A stretch of DNA of 64,000 bases, from the NCBI GenBank assembly GCA_965204565.1, contig CBDBEU010000005.1:1488001-1552000 (forward strand), read 5' to 3'. The stretch's first letter is position 1; each line of letters begins with the position of its first letter. Under the pieces are notes generated by a model. That model made no database searches and was not told the DNA's origin. It saw only the letters and a program-made list of their open reading frames with translations. Origin of the DNA: CBDBEU01 sp965204565 (GTDB lineage: Bacteria; Pseudomonadota; Alphaproteobacteria; Rhizobiales; TMED25). Of the stretch, positions 1-8,121 are shown piece after piece. A program made the position numbers and the translations under genes.

Positions 1-1
1 G

Positions 2-733
2 CTAATCGGCACTTGCCATTTCGATGATGCGCGCCAGCGCATCGCGGGTCGATGCATCGGCCCGCCCGTCAACCAGCACCGGGCGCCAGTGCCGCTGAAA
101 GGCGCTGGCCACAGCTTGCGTCATCTCATCAAAAATGCCTTTTTTTTCAATGTTATAACCTATTTTCTTGAATCTATTTTGCAAGGTGTTGACCTCTTCG
201 CCCTCAGCCCCCAATGCCAGCACAGCCGCCTCATCGGGCGCTGCCGGGTCGGCCCACAGGCCAATGCCGGCGCGCGCCAGGCGGGCCCACGGGAAATGCT
301 CGCCCGGATCGATCTTGCGCCCCGGTGCCACATCGGAATGGGCAAGCACGCGGCGCCGCGCGATCTGATGGCGCTCGATGATCCCGGCGCAGAGTTCGAT
401 CACCGCCTTGATTTGCGCATCGGGATAGTCCGGCAGCCCTCCTTCATGACCAGGGTTGTGGATCTCGATACCAATCGAACATGAATTGATGTCGCTGATG
501 CCCGCCCAGTGGGAGACGCCCGCATGCCAGGCGCGCTTGTCCTCACCCACCAGCGCGAAAACCTGCCCCCCCTCGTCCACCAGATAGTGCGAACTCACCT
601 TTGAGGTCTCATCACACAGCCAAGCGCGGGCGGACTCGGCCGTTGCCATACCGGTATAGTGGAGCACGATCATGTCGATGCCCGGCCCGCGGCGCTCTGC
701 GTAATTGGGTGATGGCGATGGGATCGGCTTCAC
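2..733 (-). CDS. N-acetylmuramoyl-L-alanine amidase (Amidase_2 + peptidoglycan-binding domain)
   Basis: This 243-aa protein should cleave the amide bond between N-acetylmuramic acid and L-alanine in peptidoglycan or its turnover fragments. The Amidase_2/AmpD-like domain spans about residues 15-155. Probable zinc ligands are His25 (in IVLHYTG), His132 (in VLAHSDVAPGRKIDPG) and Asp142. A C-terminal PG_binding_1-type domain covers about 180-238 (EVNTLQNRFKKIGY). That two-domain layout and length match the AmiD/AmpDh2 class better than short cytosolic AmpD. I see no signal peptide or lipobox, so its location is uncertain. The frame is complete, ending in TAG at 4-2. It follows the broken djlA by 36 bp on the same strand, so the two were probably co-transcribed. 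No disabling changes are visible. Confidence 0.9.
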   Translation of the reverse strand: MKPIPSPSPNYAERRGPGIDMIVLHYTGMATAESARAWLCDETSKVSSHYLVDEGGQVFALVGEDKRAWHAGVSHWAGISDINSCSIGIEIHNPGHEGGLPDYPDAQIKAVIELCAGIIERHQIARRRVLAHSDVAPGRKIDPGEHFPWARLARAGIGLWADPAAPDEAAVLALGAEGEEVNTLQNRFKKIGYNIEKKGIFDEMTQAVASAFQRHWRPVLVDGRADASTRDALARIIEMASAD

Positions 734-769
734 CGCATCAACCTCCGGTGGACCTGCCAGACCGCGCTC

Positions 770-1495
770 TCACGTGAAACCGCGTGCTTTCTGGATACGG
801 TCATGGGCGTCATTGATGCAGGCCAGCCGGTCATTGGCGATCACCACAAACTCTTCGGGCACGCCGCACGCTACCAGCCGGTCGGGATGGTTCTCGCGCA
901 CCAATGTGCGGTAGCGGCGTTTGATGTCATCGTCGCTCGCATCGCGCGAAATTCCCAGTAATACATATGGGTCCGATTCATCCGGCTCCATATAGCACGC
1001 ACTGATGCGGGCAAAGGTCGCCTCGTCAAATCCGAAGCGCCGCGCCACCTGGCTGAGAAACCGCGTCTCGGCCGGACGCACCACGCCATCGGCCCGGGCA
1101 ATGTGGAACAGCCCGTCCAGCACATCTTCGAGGATCTTTGAGTGCAGCCCAAAAAGCTGCACCAACCGGCCCGCATGGGCCCCTCATAGCCGATGGTGTC
1201 GCGCTTGGCGGGATTTGAACACCTGTGCCACATTTTCAAGCTCCGCCCTGGACACCTGAAACACCTGACGGAAGGCGGCGACTTCATCGCGGGTCACCAC
1301 TCCGTCGGCTTTGGCCATCCTGGTGCCAGGCGCGATCACCCCGACGGTGAACGCCACCTGACGGTCGGGGGCGGTGACCTCGCCGCCATCGCGATCGATC
1401 GCATAATGGCCCGCAACCGCGCCGATAACGGCGCCGATCGGCCCGCCCATGGTAAGACCCGCAGCCGCGCCGGCAATTTCTCCCCAAATCGACAT
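770..1495 (-). pseudogene. djlA: DjlA-like DnaJ co-chaperone, frameshifted
   Basis: The reading frame starts at the ATG at 1495 (MSIWGEIAGAAAGLTMGG, a glycine-rich membrane-like segment) and continues through a TerB-like region containing KADGVV. It breaks near 1200, where the sense frame moves on and off within about 40 bp. It then resumes as ILEDVLDGLFHIARADGVV, followed by a C-terminal J domain with the HPD motif (VRENHPDRLV). Segment order and total length match alphaproteobacterial DjlA/TerB-DnaJ proteins, which act as membrane-associated DnaK co-chaperones. At least two frameshifts separate the halves, so the full product is not made. The 3' part has an open frame of about 130 codons with a possible TTG start at 1165, which might still yield a J-domain fragment. 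The dead IS5 begins just upstream of its start. Confidence 0.8.
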
Positions 1496-1529
1496 GGAGC
1501 TAAACCAGGTTTCGTGGACCGGGCTTGAC

Positions 1530-2283
1530 ATGAGATTCACATTTCGATTCAAGGCGGCCTTGGGCGAGCGGATTGGTGTAACGGATGAGGAATGGGCGCT
1601 GATCGGGCCGCTATTGGCGCCGGAGCGCGGTCGCGGGTGCCGTCCTGCACAGGACAACCGCCTGTATTTCGAAGGCATGATGTGGATCGCGCGAACCGGA
1701 GCGCAGCGGCGGCCTCTGCGGGATGACTATGGCAAGTGGAACAGTATTTTCCGACGCTACCGAAGATGGGTCACGACCGGCGTGTTCGATAGCACGGTGG
1801 TCCGGGCACATCATTGTGCCGTCGGCATAAAAAGGGGGCTCAGCAAACAGAGGGGCCTGGCCGGTCGCGCGGCGGCTTTACGACCTGACTCCACGCGAGG
1901 TGCGATGCCAGAGGCCTCCCGCCCGGCTTCGTGCTGACACCCGGCCAGGCGCACGATGTGCAGGGCTTTGCACCGCTGTTCTGCATGATGACCGACCGCA
2001 TTGAGGCGTTCCTCGCAGATCGCGGTTATGATGCCGATGCTATCCGCTAGGAAATCGCCGCCGCAGGCGTCGAAGCGGTGATCCCTGCAAAGAGCAATCG
2101 TCTTGCCCCCATCTCACGCACGACCGGGCCAAAGACAAATGGCGCAATCTCGTCGAGCGGTTGTTCAACAAACTCAAGAACTGGCGCAGGGTCGCCACCC
2201 GCTACGACAAAACCAAAGAGTCCTACCCTGGCTTCGTCGCCATCGCATCGATCAAACTCTGGATACCATTTGTCCACGACAAC
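1530..2283 (+). mobile_element. IS5-family transposase remnant
   Basis: Translation in shifting frames gives an IS5-family transposase. The N-terminal part reads VTDEEWALIGPLLAPERGRG, the first catalytic region STVVRAHHCAVG, the second FLADRGYDADAIR, and the end NWRRVATRYDKTKESYPGF. It is dead for three reasons. Residues are missing between the N-terminal part and the first Asp region. The frame shifts near 1865. A TAG at 2048-2050 interrupts the frame before EIAAAGVEAVIP. No complete terminal inverted repeats were identified. The remnant lies between the start of the broken djlA and the 5-oxoprolinase gene. It may have contributed to the loss of djlA by separating it from its promoter, although that is inference. 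Confidence 0.8.
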
Positions 2284-2434
2284 CCAGCCTCTGCCGTATC
2301 TGGCGGTTTGTCTGACCCCGGTGGCCAAGGCGCGGATGACAAAGTGGTAATGTTGGCAAGGGACATGAGGAGCTGGAAAACCAGACGGCAGCATGCGAAT
2401 TGTGAACAGGCTGAAAAACCTATAAGAAGTCCCA

Positions 2435-5400
2435 ATGACTTCGCACACCTTCGACTTCTGGATCGACCGTGGCGGCACCTTCACCGACATTGTCGCGCGC
2501 GCGCCCGATGGCGCGCTGACATCGCTGAAGCTGTTGTCAGAAAATCCGCAAGTCTATGAAGATGCAGCCCTTCAGGGCATTCGCGAGGTTCTGGGCGCAG
2601 GCACTGATGAGCCAATCCCGGCAGGGTGCATCGGCACCGTCAAGATGGGCACCACCGTTGCCACCAATGCGCTGCTTGAGCGCAAGGGCGAGCAAACTTT
2701 ATTGGTAACTACCGCAGGCTTTCGCGACGCGCTGGAGATCGGCTATCAGGCCCGCCCGCGCCTGTTCGATCTCAATATCGTCAAGCCCGAGCTGTTGTAT
2801 GAACGCGTCATCGAGGTGCGCGAAAGGCTGCTGGTCGACGGCACGGTGGAAACGCCGCTCGATGTTGAAAATGCCCGCGAACAGCTGACCAACGCCTTTG
2901 ATGCCGGCTTTCGCGCCGCCGCCATCGTGTTTATGCATGCCTGGAAATTTCACGAACATGAACGCCAGGTTGCGGTTTTGGCGCGCGAGATCGGCTTTAC
3001 CCAGGTCTCGGTGAGCCATCAGGTCAGCCCGCTGATGAAGCTGGTCGGGCGCGGCGATACCACCGTGGTCGATGCCTATCTCTCGCCAATCCTTGCGCGC
3101 TATGTCGACCGCATCGCCGGGGAGATCGGGAACAAACAAGAGGCGGGGAGCGCCGAAGGCGCGACCGGAACACGCCTGCTCTTCATGCAATCCTCCGGCG
3201 GTCTTGCCGATGCCGCCACATTTCACGGCAAGGACGCGATCCTGTCAGGGCCCACCGGCGGCGTTGTCGGCGCGGTGGAGACCAGCCGCAAGGCCGGGTT
3301 TGGGCGCATTATCGGCTTTGACATGGGCGGCACCTCGACCGATGTCTCCCATTTCGATGGCGAATTCGAGCGTACCTTCGACACCGCGGTGGCCGGCGTG
3401 CGCATGCGCGCGCCGATGATGAAGATCCACACCGTGGCCGCCGGCGGCGGATCGATCCTCGCCTTTGACGGCGCGCGCTTTCGCGTCGGCCCGCAATCGG
3501 CCGGTGCCGATCCGGGGCCCAAATGCTACCGCCGTGCGGGACCACTGACGGTCACCGACGCCAATTTGATGGCCGGCAAGATCAACGCCGATTTCTTTCC
3601 GGCGATTTTCGGACCTGAGGCCGACCAGCCGCTCGATGCCGCATCGGTGCGGGCGGGCTTCAGCGCTCTTGCTGCCGAGATTGCCGATGGCCGCTCGGCC
3701 GAGGAGACCGCCGAGGGCTTTTTGCTGGTGGCGGTGGAAAACATGGCCCGCGCCATCAAGAAAATCTCCATCGAGCAAGGCCGCGACGTGACGAAATACG
3801 CGCTCGCCTCGTTTGGCGGCGCCGGCGGCCAGCATGCCTGCCTGGTCGCCGATGCGCTGGCCATGACTACAGTGGTGCTGCACCCGCTGGCCGGGGTGCT
3901 GTCGGCCTATGGCATGGGGCTTGCCGATATTCGCGCCAATCGCCAGCGCGCCGTGGCGCGCGCACTTGAACCCGGTATCGAACGGGATCTTGCGGCGCTG
4001 GCGGACGAGCTTGAAGCCGCCAATGGCGTTGAGCTCTCCCGCGATCTTGATGGCGCAAGCCCGCGCACCGAGGCACGTGCCCATATTCGCTACGAGGGAA
4101 CCGACACCACGCTTGCCGTGCCGCTTGATGACGCGCCCGCCATGCGGCGTGCATTTGAAGATGCCCATCTGGCGCGCTTCGGTTTCAACTTCGATGACAA
4201 GCCCTTGATGGTCGAGGCGCTGGAGGTCGAGACCATCATCGCCGGCGCCGATATTGACGAGCCGGTGATTCAAACTGCCAAGAAACCGGCAGAACCTTTT
4301 GTGCAGACTCGTTTTTTCTCCGGCGGGACATGGCATCAGGCAGGCGTGTTTCGGCGTGACGCGCTCAAGGCCGGACATGTGGTGACAGGCCCGGCGCTGA
4401 TCGAGGAGCAGCACGGCACCGTGGTGATCGAGCCTGAATGGCGCGGCGAGATGGCCGCCAACGGGCTTTTGCTGCTGACCCGCACAAAGCCGAAGCAGCG
4501 CGCCGCCGCCATCGGCACCCATGCCGATCCGGTGATGCTGGAAATCTTCAACAATCTGTTCATGTCGATTGCCGAACAGATGGGCGTGACGCTCGAAAAC
4601 ACCGCCTATTCGGTCAACATCAAGGAGCGGCTCGATTTTTCCTGTGCGGTGTTCGATGCCGATGGCAGCCTGATCGCCAATGCGCCTCACATGCCTGCGC
4701 ATCTGGGCTCGATGGACCGCTCGGTCGAGGCGATCATCAAACAGAACCCGGACATAGTGCCGGGCGATGTTTACATGCTGAACGCGCCCTATAATGGCGG
4801 CACCCATTTGCCCGATATCACCGTGGTAACGCCGGTGTTCTCAGGCGATGGGTCGCAGCTGCTGTTCTTTACCGCCAGCCGCGGCCACCACGCCGATATT
4901 GGCGGCACGGCGCCGGGCTCCATGTCGCCGCTCGCAACTTCCATTGAGCAGGAAGGCGTGCTGATCGACAATTTCAAGCTGGTTGAAAACAGACAATTGC
5001 GCGAGCGCGAACTGGAGGCGCTTCTTATCGAGGCCCCCTACCCGGCCCGCAATCCGGCGCAGAACATGGCCGATCTGCGCGCCCAGATCGCCGCCAACGA
5101 AAAGGGCGTGATCGAACTGCGCAAGATGGTCGCCGATTTCGGCCTCGATGTGGTGCGCGCCTATATGGGCCATGTTCAGGACAATGCCGCTGAAAGCGTT
5201 GCCCGCCTGCTGGGACGCTTGCATGATTGCGCATTCGAGCTGGAGATGGATCAGGGAACAATTATCAAGGTGGCAATCAGCATCGACCGGCAGGCGCGCC
5301 GCGCGCGGGTCGATTTTAGCGGCACCAGCCCCCAGGTGGCCACCAACTTCAATGCGCCGGAGCCGGTTGCCCGCGCTGCCGTGCTTTATATGTTCCGCTG

Positions 5401-6049
5401 CATGGTCGCCGACGAAATCCCGATGAATGCCGGCTGTTTGCGGCCCATCGAGATCGTCATCCCCGATGGCTCGATGGTGGCACCCGCCTATCCAGCCGCC
5501 GTCGTTGCCGGCAATGTGGAGACCTCGCAAGCGGTGACCAATTGCCTGTTCGGCGCGCTGGGCGCGGTGGCGGCTGCGCAAGGCACGATGAACAATCTGA
5601 CCTTCGGCAATGAGCGCCATCAATATTATGAGACGCTGTGCGGCGGCGCCGGCGCCGGGCCTGAATTCGACGGTGCCAGCGCCGTGCACACCCACATGAC
5701 CAATTCACGGCTCACCGACCCGGAAGTGCTGGAATTCCGCTTCCCCGTGATGGTCGAGGATTTTCACGTCAATCGCGGCTCGGGCGGCGCCGGGCGTTGC
5801 CATGGCGGCGATGGCACGGTGCGCAGCCTGCGATTTCTGGAGCGTATGGACTGCGCCATTCTTTCCGGCCACCGCCTTGTGCCGCCATTCGGACTGGAGG
5901 GCGGTGCGCCCGGCATTTGCGGAAAAAACACCGTACGCCGCAAGGATGGCAACGTTGAAACCCTTGCCGGCTGCGACCAGACAGTGCTTGAGGCGGGCGA
6001 GGCAATCACCATCCAGACACCATCGGGCGGCGGCTATGGCAGAGGCTGA
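2435..6049 (+). CDS. 5-oxoprolinase (ATP-hydrolysing), HyuA-HyuB fusion
   Basis: This intact 1204-aa protein matches the single-chain 5-oxoprolinase layout. An N-terminal hydantoinase A half (about 1-680) carries the glycine-rich motifs IDRGGTFTDIVA near residue 10 and DMGGTSTDVS near 295. A C-terminal hydantoinase B half begins near residue 695 (DPVMLEIFNNLFMSIAEQMG). The family converts 5-oxo-L-proline to L-glutamate using ATP, salvaging a product of glutathione breakdown or spontaneous glutamine cyclisation. Related hydantoin or acetone carboxylase enzymes are alternatives, but those are usually split into separate subunits. The protein is expected to be cytosolic. It stands between an IS5 remnant and an SDR gene on the same strand. 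The upstream 150 bp holds no recognisable gene. Confidence 0.92.
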   Translation: MTSHTFDFWIDRGGTFTDIVARAPDGALTSLKLLSENPQVYEDAALQGIREVLGAGTDEPIPAGCIGTVKMGTTVATNALLERKGEQTLLVTTAGFRDALEIGYQARPRLFDLNIVKPELLYERVIEVRERLLVDGTVETPLDVENAREQLTNAFDAGFRAAAIVFMHAWKFHEHERQVAVLAREIGFTQVSVSHQVSPLMKLVGRGDTTVVDAYLSPILARYVDRIAGEIGNKQEAGSAEGATGTRLLFMQSSGGLADAATFHGKDAILSGPTGGVVGAVETSRKAGFGRIIGFDMGGTSTDVSHFDGEFERTFDTAVAGVRMRAPMMKIHTVAAGGGSILAFDGARFRVGPQSAGADPGPKCYRRAGPLTVTDANLMAGKINADFFPAIFGPEADQPLDAASVRAGFSALAAEIADGRSAEETAEGFLLVAVENMARAIKKISIEQGRDVTKYALASFGGAGGQHACLVADALAMTTVVLHPLAGVLSAYGMGLADIRANRQRAVARALEPGIERDLAALADELEAANGVELSRDLDGASPRTEARAHIRYEGTDTTLAVPLDDAPAMRRAFEDAHLARFGFNFDDKPLMVEALEVETIIAGADIDEPVIQTAKKPAEPFVQTRFFSGGTWHQAGVFRRDALKAGHVVTGPALIEEQHGTVVIEPEWRGEMAANGLLLLTRTKPKQRAAAIGTHADPVMLEIFNNLFMSIAEQMGVTLENTAYSVNIKERLDFSCAVFDADGSLIANAPHMPAHLGSMDRSVEAIIKQNPDIVPGDVYMLNAPYNGGTHLPDITVVTPVFSGDGSQLLFFTASRGHHADIGGTAPGSMSPLATSIEQEGVLIDNFKLVENRQLRERELEALLIEAPYPARNPAQNMADLRAQIAANEKGVIELRKMVADFGLDVVRAYMGHVQDNAAESVARLLGRLHDCAFELEMDQGTIIKVAISIDRQARRARVDFSGTSPQVATNFNAPEPVARAAVLYMFRCMVADEIPMNAGCLRPIEIVIPDGSMVAPAYPAAVVAGNVETSQAVTNCLFGALGAVAAAQGTMNNLTFGNERHQYYETLCGGAGAGPEFDGASAVHTHMTNSRLTDPEVLEFRFPVMVEDFHVNRGSGGAGRCHGGDGTVRSLRFLERMDCAILSGHRLVPPFGLEGGAPGICGKNTVRRKDGNVETLAGCDQTVLEAGEAITIQTPSGGGYGRG

Positions 6050-6131
6050 TCCGAGGACTGTTTGCCAAGCGCCAGAAGCTGCATCTGCCCCCGCTCGACC
6101 GCGTCGCTTCATCATGGTTTGATAGCTTTCC

Positions 6132-6821
6132 ATGAGCACTGTCCTGATCACCGGTGCCAATCGCGGCATTGGCCTGGCGCTGACCGAGACCTACGCCGCC
6201 AGAGGCGATGAGGTGCTCGCCACCTGCCGCAATCTGCAAAAGACTGAGGATTTGCAGCGTCTGGCGGCGGCAAATCCGGCGGTCCGGATCATCGCGCTTG
6301 ACGTCACCGAGCCCGACACCATTACCGCAGCGGTATCGGCCCTTGGTGGCGCGACAATCGATATCCTGATCAACAATGCCGGCACGCTGTTTCCCAGAAA
6401 CCAGACCAGCCTCGACATGGATTTCGACGGCTGGAGCAACACCTTCGCCGTCAACACCATGGGACCGTTGCGGGTGGCGCAGGCATTTCTTGCCAATCTG
6501 CGCGCCAGCGGCAATGGGCGGATCGTTACCATCACCAGCCGCATGGGGTCATCGGCAAGCGCCGCGGCCGACCATCTTGCCTATCGCAGCACCAAGGCGG
6601 CGGTGAATCGGGTGATGCAGGGTCTGGCAATCGAACTGCGCGGCGAGGGCATCATCGCCATCGTCATGCACCCCGGTTGGGTGCGCACCGCCATGGGCGG
6701 GCGCGGCGCGCCGCTCAGCGCCTGCGACAGCGCCGAGGGAATCGCTTCGGTGATCGATAAACTGAGTGCCAAGGACAGCGGCAAGTTTTTAGGCGTGGAT
6801 GGACGGCAAATTCCCTGGTAG
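6132..6821 (+). CDS. short-chain dehydrogenase/reductase (SDR)
   Basis: This is a 229-aa classical SDR. The NAD(P)-binding glycine motif TGANRGIG is at residues 7-14, the structural motif NNAG at 81-84, and a Ser-Tyr-Lys active site is present, with Ser136 or Ser140, Tyr151 and Lys155 (YRSTK). The short length and the sequence around HPGWVRTAMGG resemble C-factor/sniffer-type SDRs, whose substrates are usually unknown. All catalytic residues are present and the frame is intact. It starts 82 bp after the 5-oxoprolinase stop on the same strand and could be co-transcribed. Substrate not inferable. Confidence 0.88.
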   Translation: MSTVLITGANRGIGLALTETYAARGDEVLATCRNLQKTEDLQRLAAANPAVRIIALDVTEPDTITAAVSALGGATIDILINNAGTLFPRNQTSLDMDFDGWSNTFAVNTMGPLRVAQAFLANLRASGNGRIVTITSRMGSSASAAADHLAYRSTKAAVNRVMQGLAIELRGEGIIAIVMHPGWVRTAMGGRGAPLSACDSAEGIASVIDKLSAKDSGKFLGVDGRQIPW

Positions 6822-6865
6822 GCGAATACTTTGCCAGGTCAACATGCTACCGCACTGCATTTAAG

Positions 6866-6886
6866 AATTATTGCATCGCAATAATT
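6866..6886. promoter_or_regulatory. 9-bp-arm palindrome upstream of a small ORF
   Basis: A perfect inverted repeat, AATTATTGC-ATC-GCAATAATT, lies between the SDR gene and the 27-aa ORF at 6956. There is no strong GC core or long T tract, so it looks more like a regulator operator than a rho-independent terminator, though a weak terminator for the SDR gene is possible. The cognate regulator is not identifiable from the sequence. Confidence 0.4.
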
Positions 6887-6955
6887 TTCCGTCCTTTACG
6901 GGCCATATTTGCGTGCTTAGATTCGACACAAATGCGAAACGCAAAGGAGGTCGAC

Positions 6956-7039
6956 ATGATCACCACATCGCGTTTTAAGTATTTTGCGCTGGCGGCGGCG
7001 TTTGCATTCATCACGGCAATCGTTTTCGGCGTGGTTTGA
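6956..7039 (+). CDS. 27-aa single-span membrane peptide
   Basis: A short open frame begins MITTSRFKYFALAAA and ends in FGVV followed by TGA at 7037-7039. A strong ribosome binding site (AAAGGAGG, 6943-6950) sits 5 nt before the ATG. The product is a basic N-terminus followed by one hydrophobic helix of about 18 residues, as in small inner-membrane peptides or a bare signal anchor. It lies 70 bp after a perfect palindrome and ends directly before a stem-loop, so it has its own apparent transcription unit. No function is recognised. The strong RBS and flanking signals are the argument that it is real. Confidence 0.55.
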   Translation: MITTSRFKYFALAAAFAFITAIVFGVV

Positions 7040-7088
7040 TCGCGCAAACCGTCATCGCGGCCCTCATCGGCCCCTGACGGTTGCGCGA
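7040..7088 (+). terminator. stem-loop after the 27-aa ORF
   Basis: TCGCGCAAACCGTCA (7040-7054) pairs with TGACGGTTGCGCGA (7075-7088), leaving one bulged A and a loop of about 20 nt that itself contains short GC repeats. It begins immediately after the TGA of the small ORF. No T run follows, so it may be a stabilising 3' stem rather than a classic intrinsic terminator. Confidence 0.5.
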
Positions 7089-7149
7089 ACAGTCCAATAC
7101 CGACTGTGCATCTAGATCGGCTTTTATTTAATCCCGTTCATATCCTGCG

Positions 7150-7593
7150 GCGGGGAAGCAGTTTTCACAAATGGGGGGATTACCGTTGAACCAGAGCTGG
7201 CGCCGAACCAGGACATCCGGGCGTTGCCGCCCGGCCGCGTGCGCCGTCTTTTTTTGAACGTCAGCCCGCGCTTGGCAAGGAAGCGGCACACTGTCGGGTC
7301 AGATGTCGAACCCCATGGCGGCGCTCCAGTTCCTCGGCGGTTTCATGTAAGGCGATGTCCTTGCGAGACGCCACCAGCCCAAGAATGAAGTCCTCGTGCG
7401 CGTCCGGCTTCGAGCCCGGCGGTTGGCCCTGGCGCGCCGGCCGGATATCACCGTTCGCTCGCCACTGCCGATACCAGCTCCCGGCCGTCGATATACCGAT
7501 GGAGAACCGGCCCGCGGCGGCCCGCGGCGAAAGATCGTCCTCGATCGCGGCGATCACTCATCGGCGAAGGTCCAAACCATAAGCACACGCCAT
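7150..7593 (-). mobile_element. IS630-family transposase remnant
   Basis: On the minus strand an IS630-type helix-turn-helix N-terminus reads MACAYGLDLRR, then a TGA stop, then VIAAIEDDLSPRAAAGRFSI and ISTAGSWYRQWRANGDI. The stop replaces an Arg codon of the family (CGA to TGA is one transition). The frame then slips before TVCRFLAKRGLTFKKRRRTR, and the sequence degenerates before the DDE catalytic domain. Only the N-terminal third is left, so it cannot transpose. No inverted repeats were found. Confidence 0.75.
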
Positions 7594-7667
7594 ATCTGCC
7601 TCTCGATAAGCCTCGGGACACAGAACCATGTGCCAAACCATTTGGGAATCCCCTAAATCGACTCCGA

Positions 7668-8120
7668 TTACGTGAAACATGCTCTAGCGGCCCGGCACCC
7701 CGGTGCCGTGACATTGATGGTGAATTGGCCTGGCCACACCGGGCTCAGCGCCGCCACCGGCACGTCATCTTCGCTGGCGTCGGTGCCGGCAGTGTTGCCG
7801 TTTTCATCCATGACGGAAATGTCGACATTGTCGCAGTCGAAATCGCACACCGAGACGATCGCGTAGTCGAGGCCTGTCTGAAGCGCCACCGCATGGCCGA
7901 GGCTGGCATTGCGCGCCAGCTTTTCGATCAATGGCGTCTGGCCCGGCGCATAACCGCCCTTGCCCAGCGCAATTTGCACCCGCTCAAGCTGCAGCAGCAC
8001 TTCGGCGACATAGCGGTCGGGCCTACCCCTGGCGTCAAGCGTGGCATGAGGCATGGCGGCCAACAGCCATATTGCCGCTCCGTCCAGCAGCAAGGTTCTG
8101 CGCCGCCGGCAGCCGGTCAA
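7668..8120 (-). CDS. secreted beta-rich protein of unknown function
   Basis: The open frame following metH encodes a protein of about 150 aa. A TTG at 8120, 1 nt after the metH stop, is the likely start. It gives a signal-peptide-like N-terminus with four arginines and the hydrophobic stretch LLLDGAAIWLLAAMPHATLDA. The mature part contains SVCDFDCDNVDISVMDENGN, then DDVPV and a final PGC segment. The CDxDC...DENGN pattern recalls small periplasmic proteins with a pre-peptidase C-terminal-like beta sandwich, but that similarity is judged by eye. Position suggests translation coupled to metH. The final residues (ARACFT) may be a readthrough of an original earlier end. Function not assigned. Confidence 0.6.
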   Translation of the reverse strand: MTGCRRRRTLLLDGAAIWLLAAMPHATLDARGRPDRYVAEVLLQLERVQIALGKGGYAPGQTPLIEKLARNASLGHAVALQTGLDYAIVSVCDFDCDNVDISVMDENGNTAGTDASEDDVPVAALSPVWPGQFTINVTAPGCRAARACFT

Positions 8121-8121
8121 T

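Noticed and set aside
3245..4807. 520-codon minus-strand open frame
   Set aside because: It lies wholly antisense to the intact 5-oxoprolinase gene and has the His/Arg/Gly-rich composition of a high-GC shadow frame.
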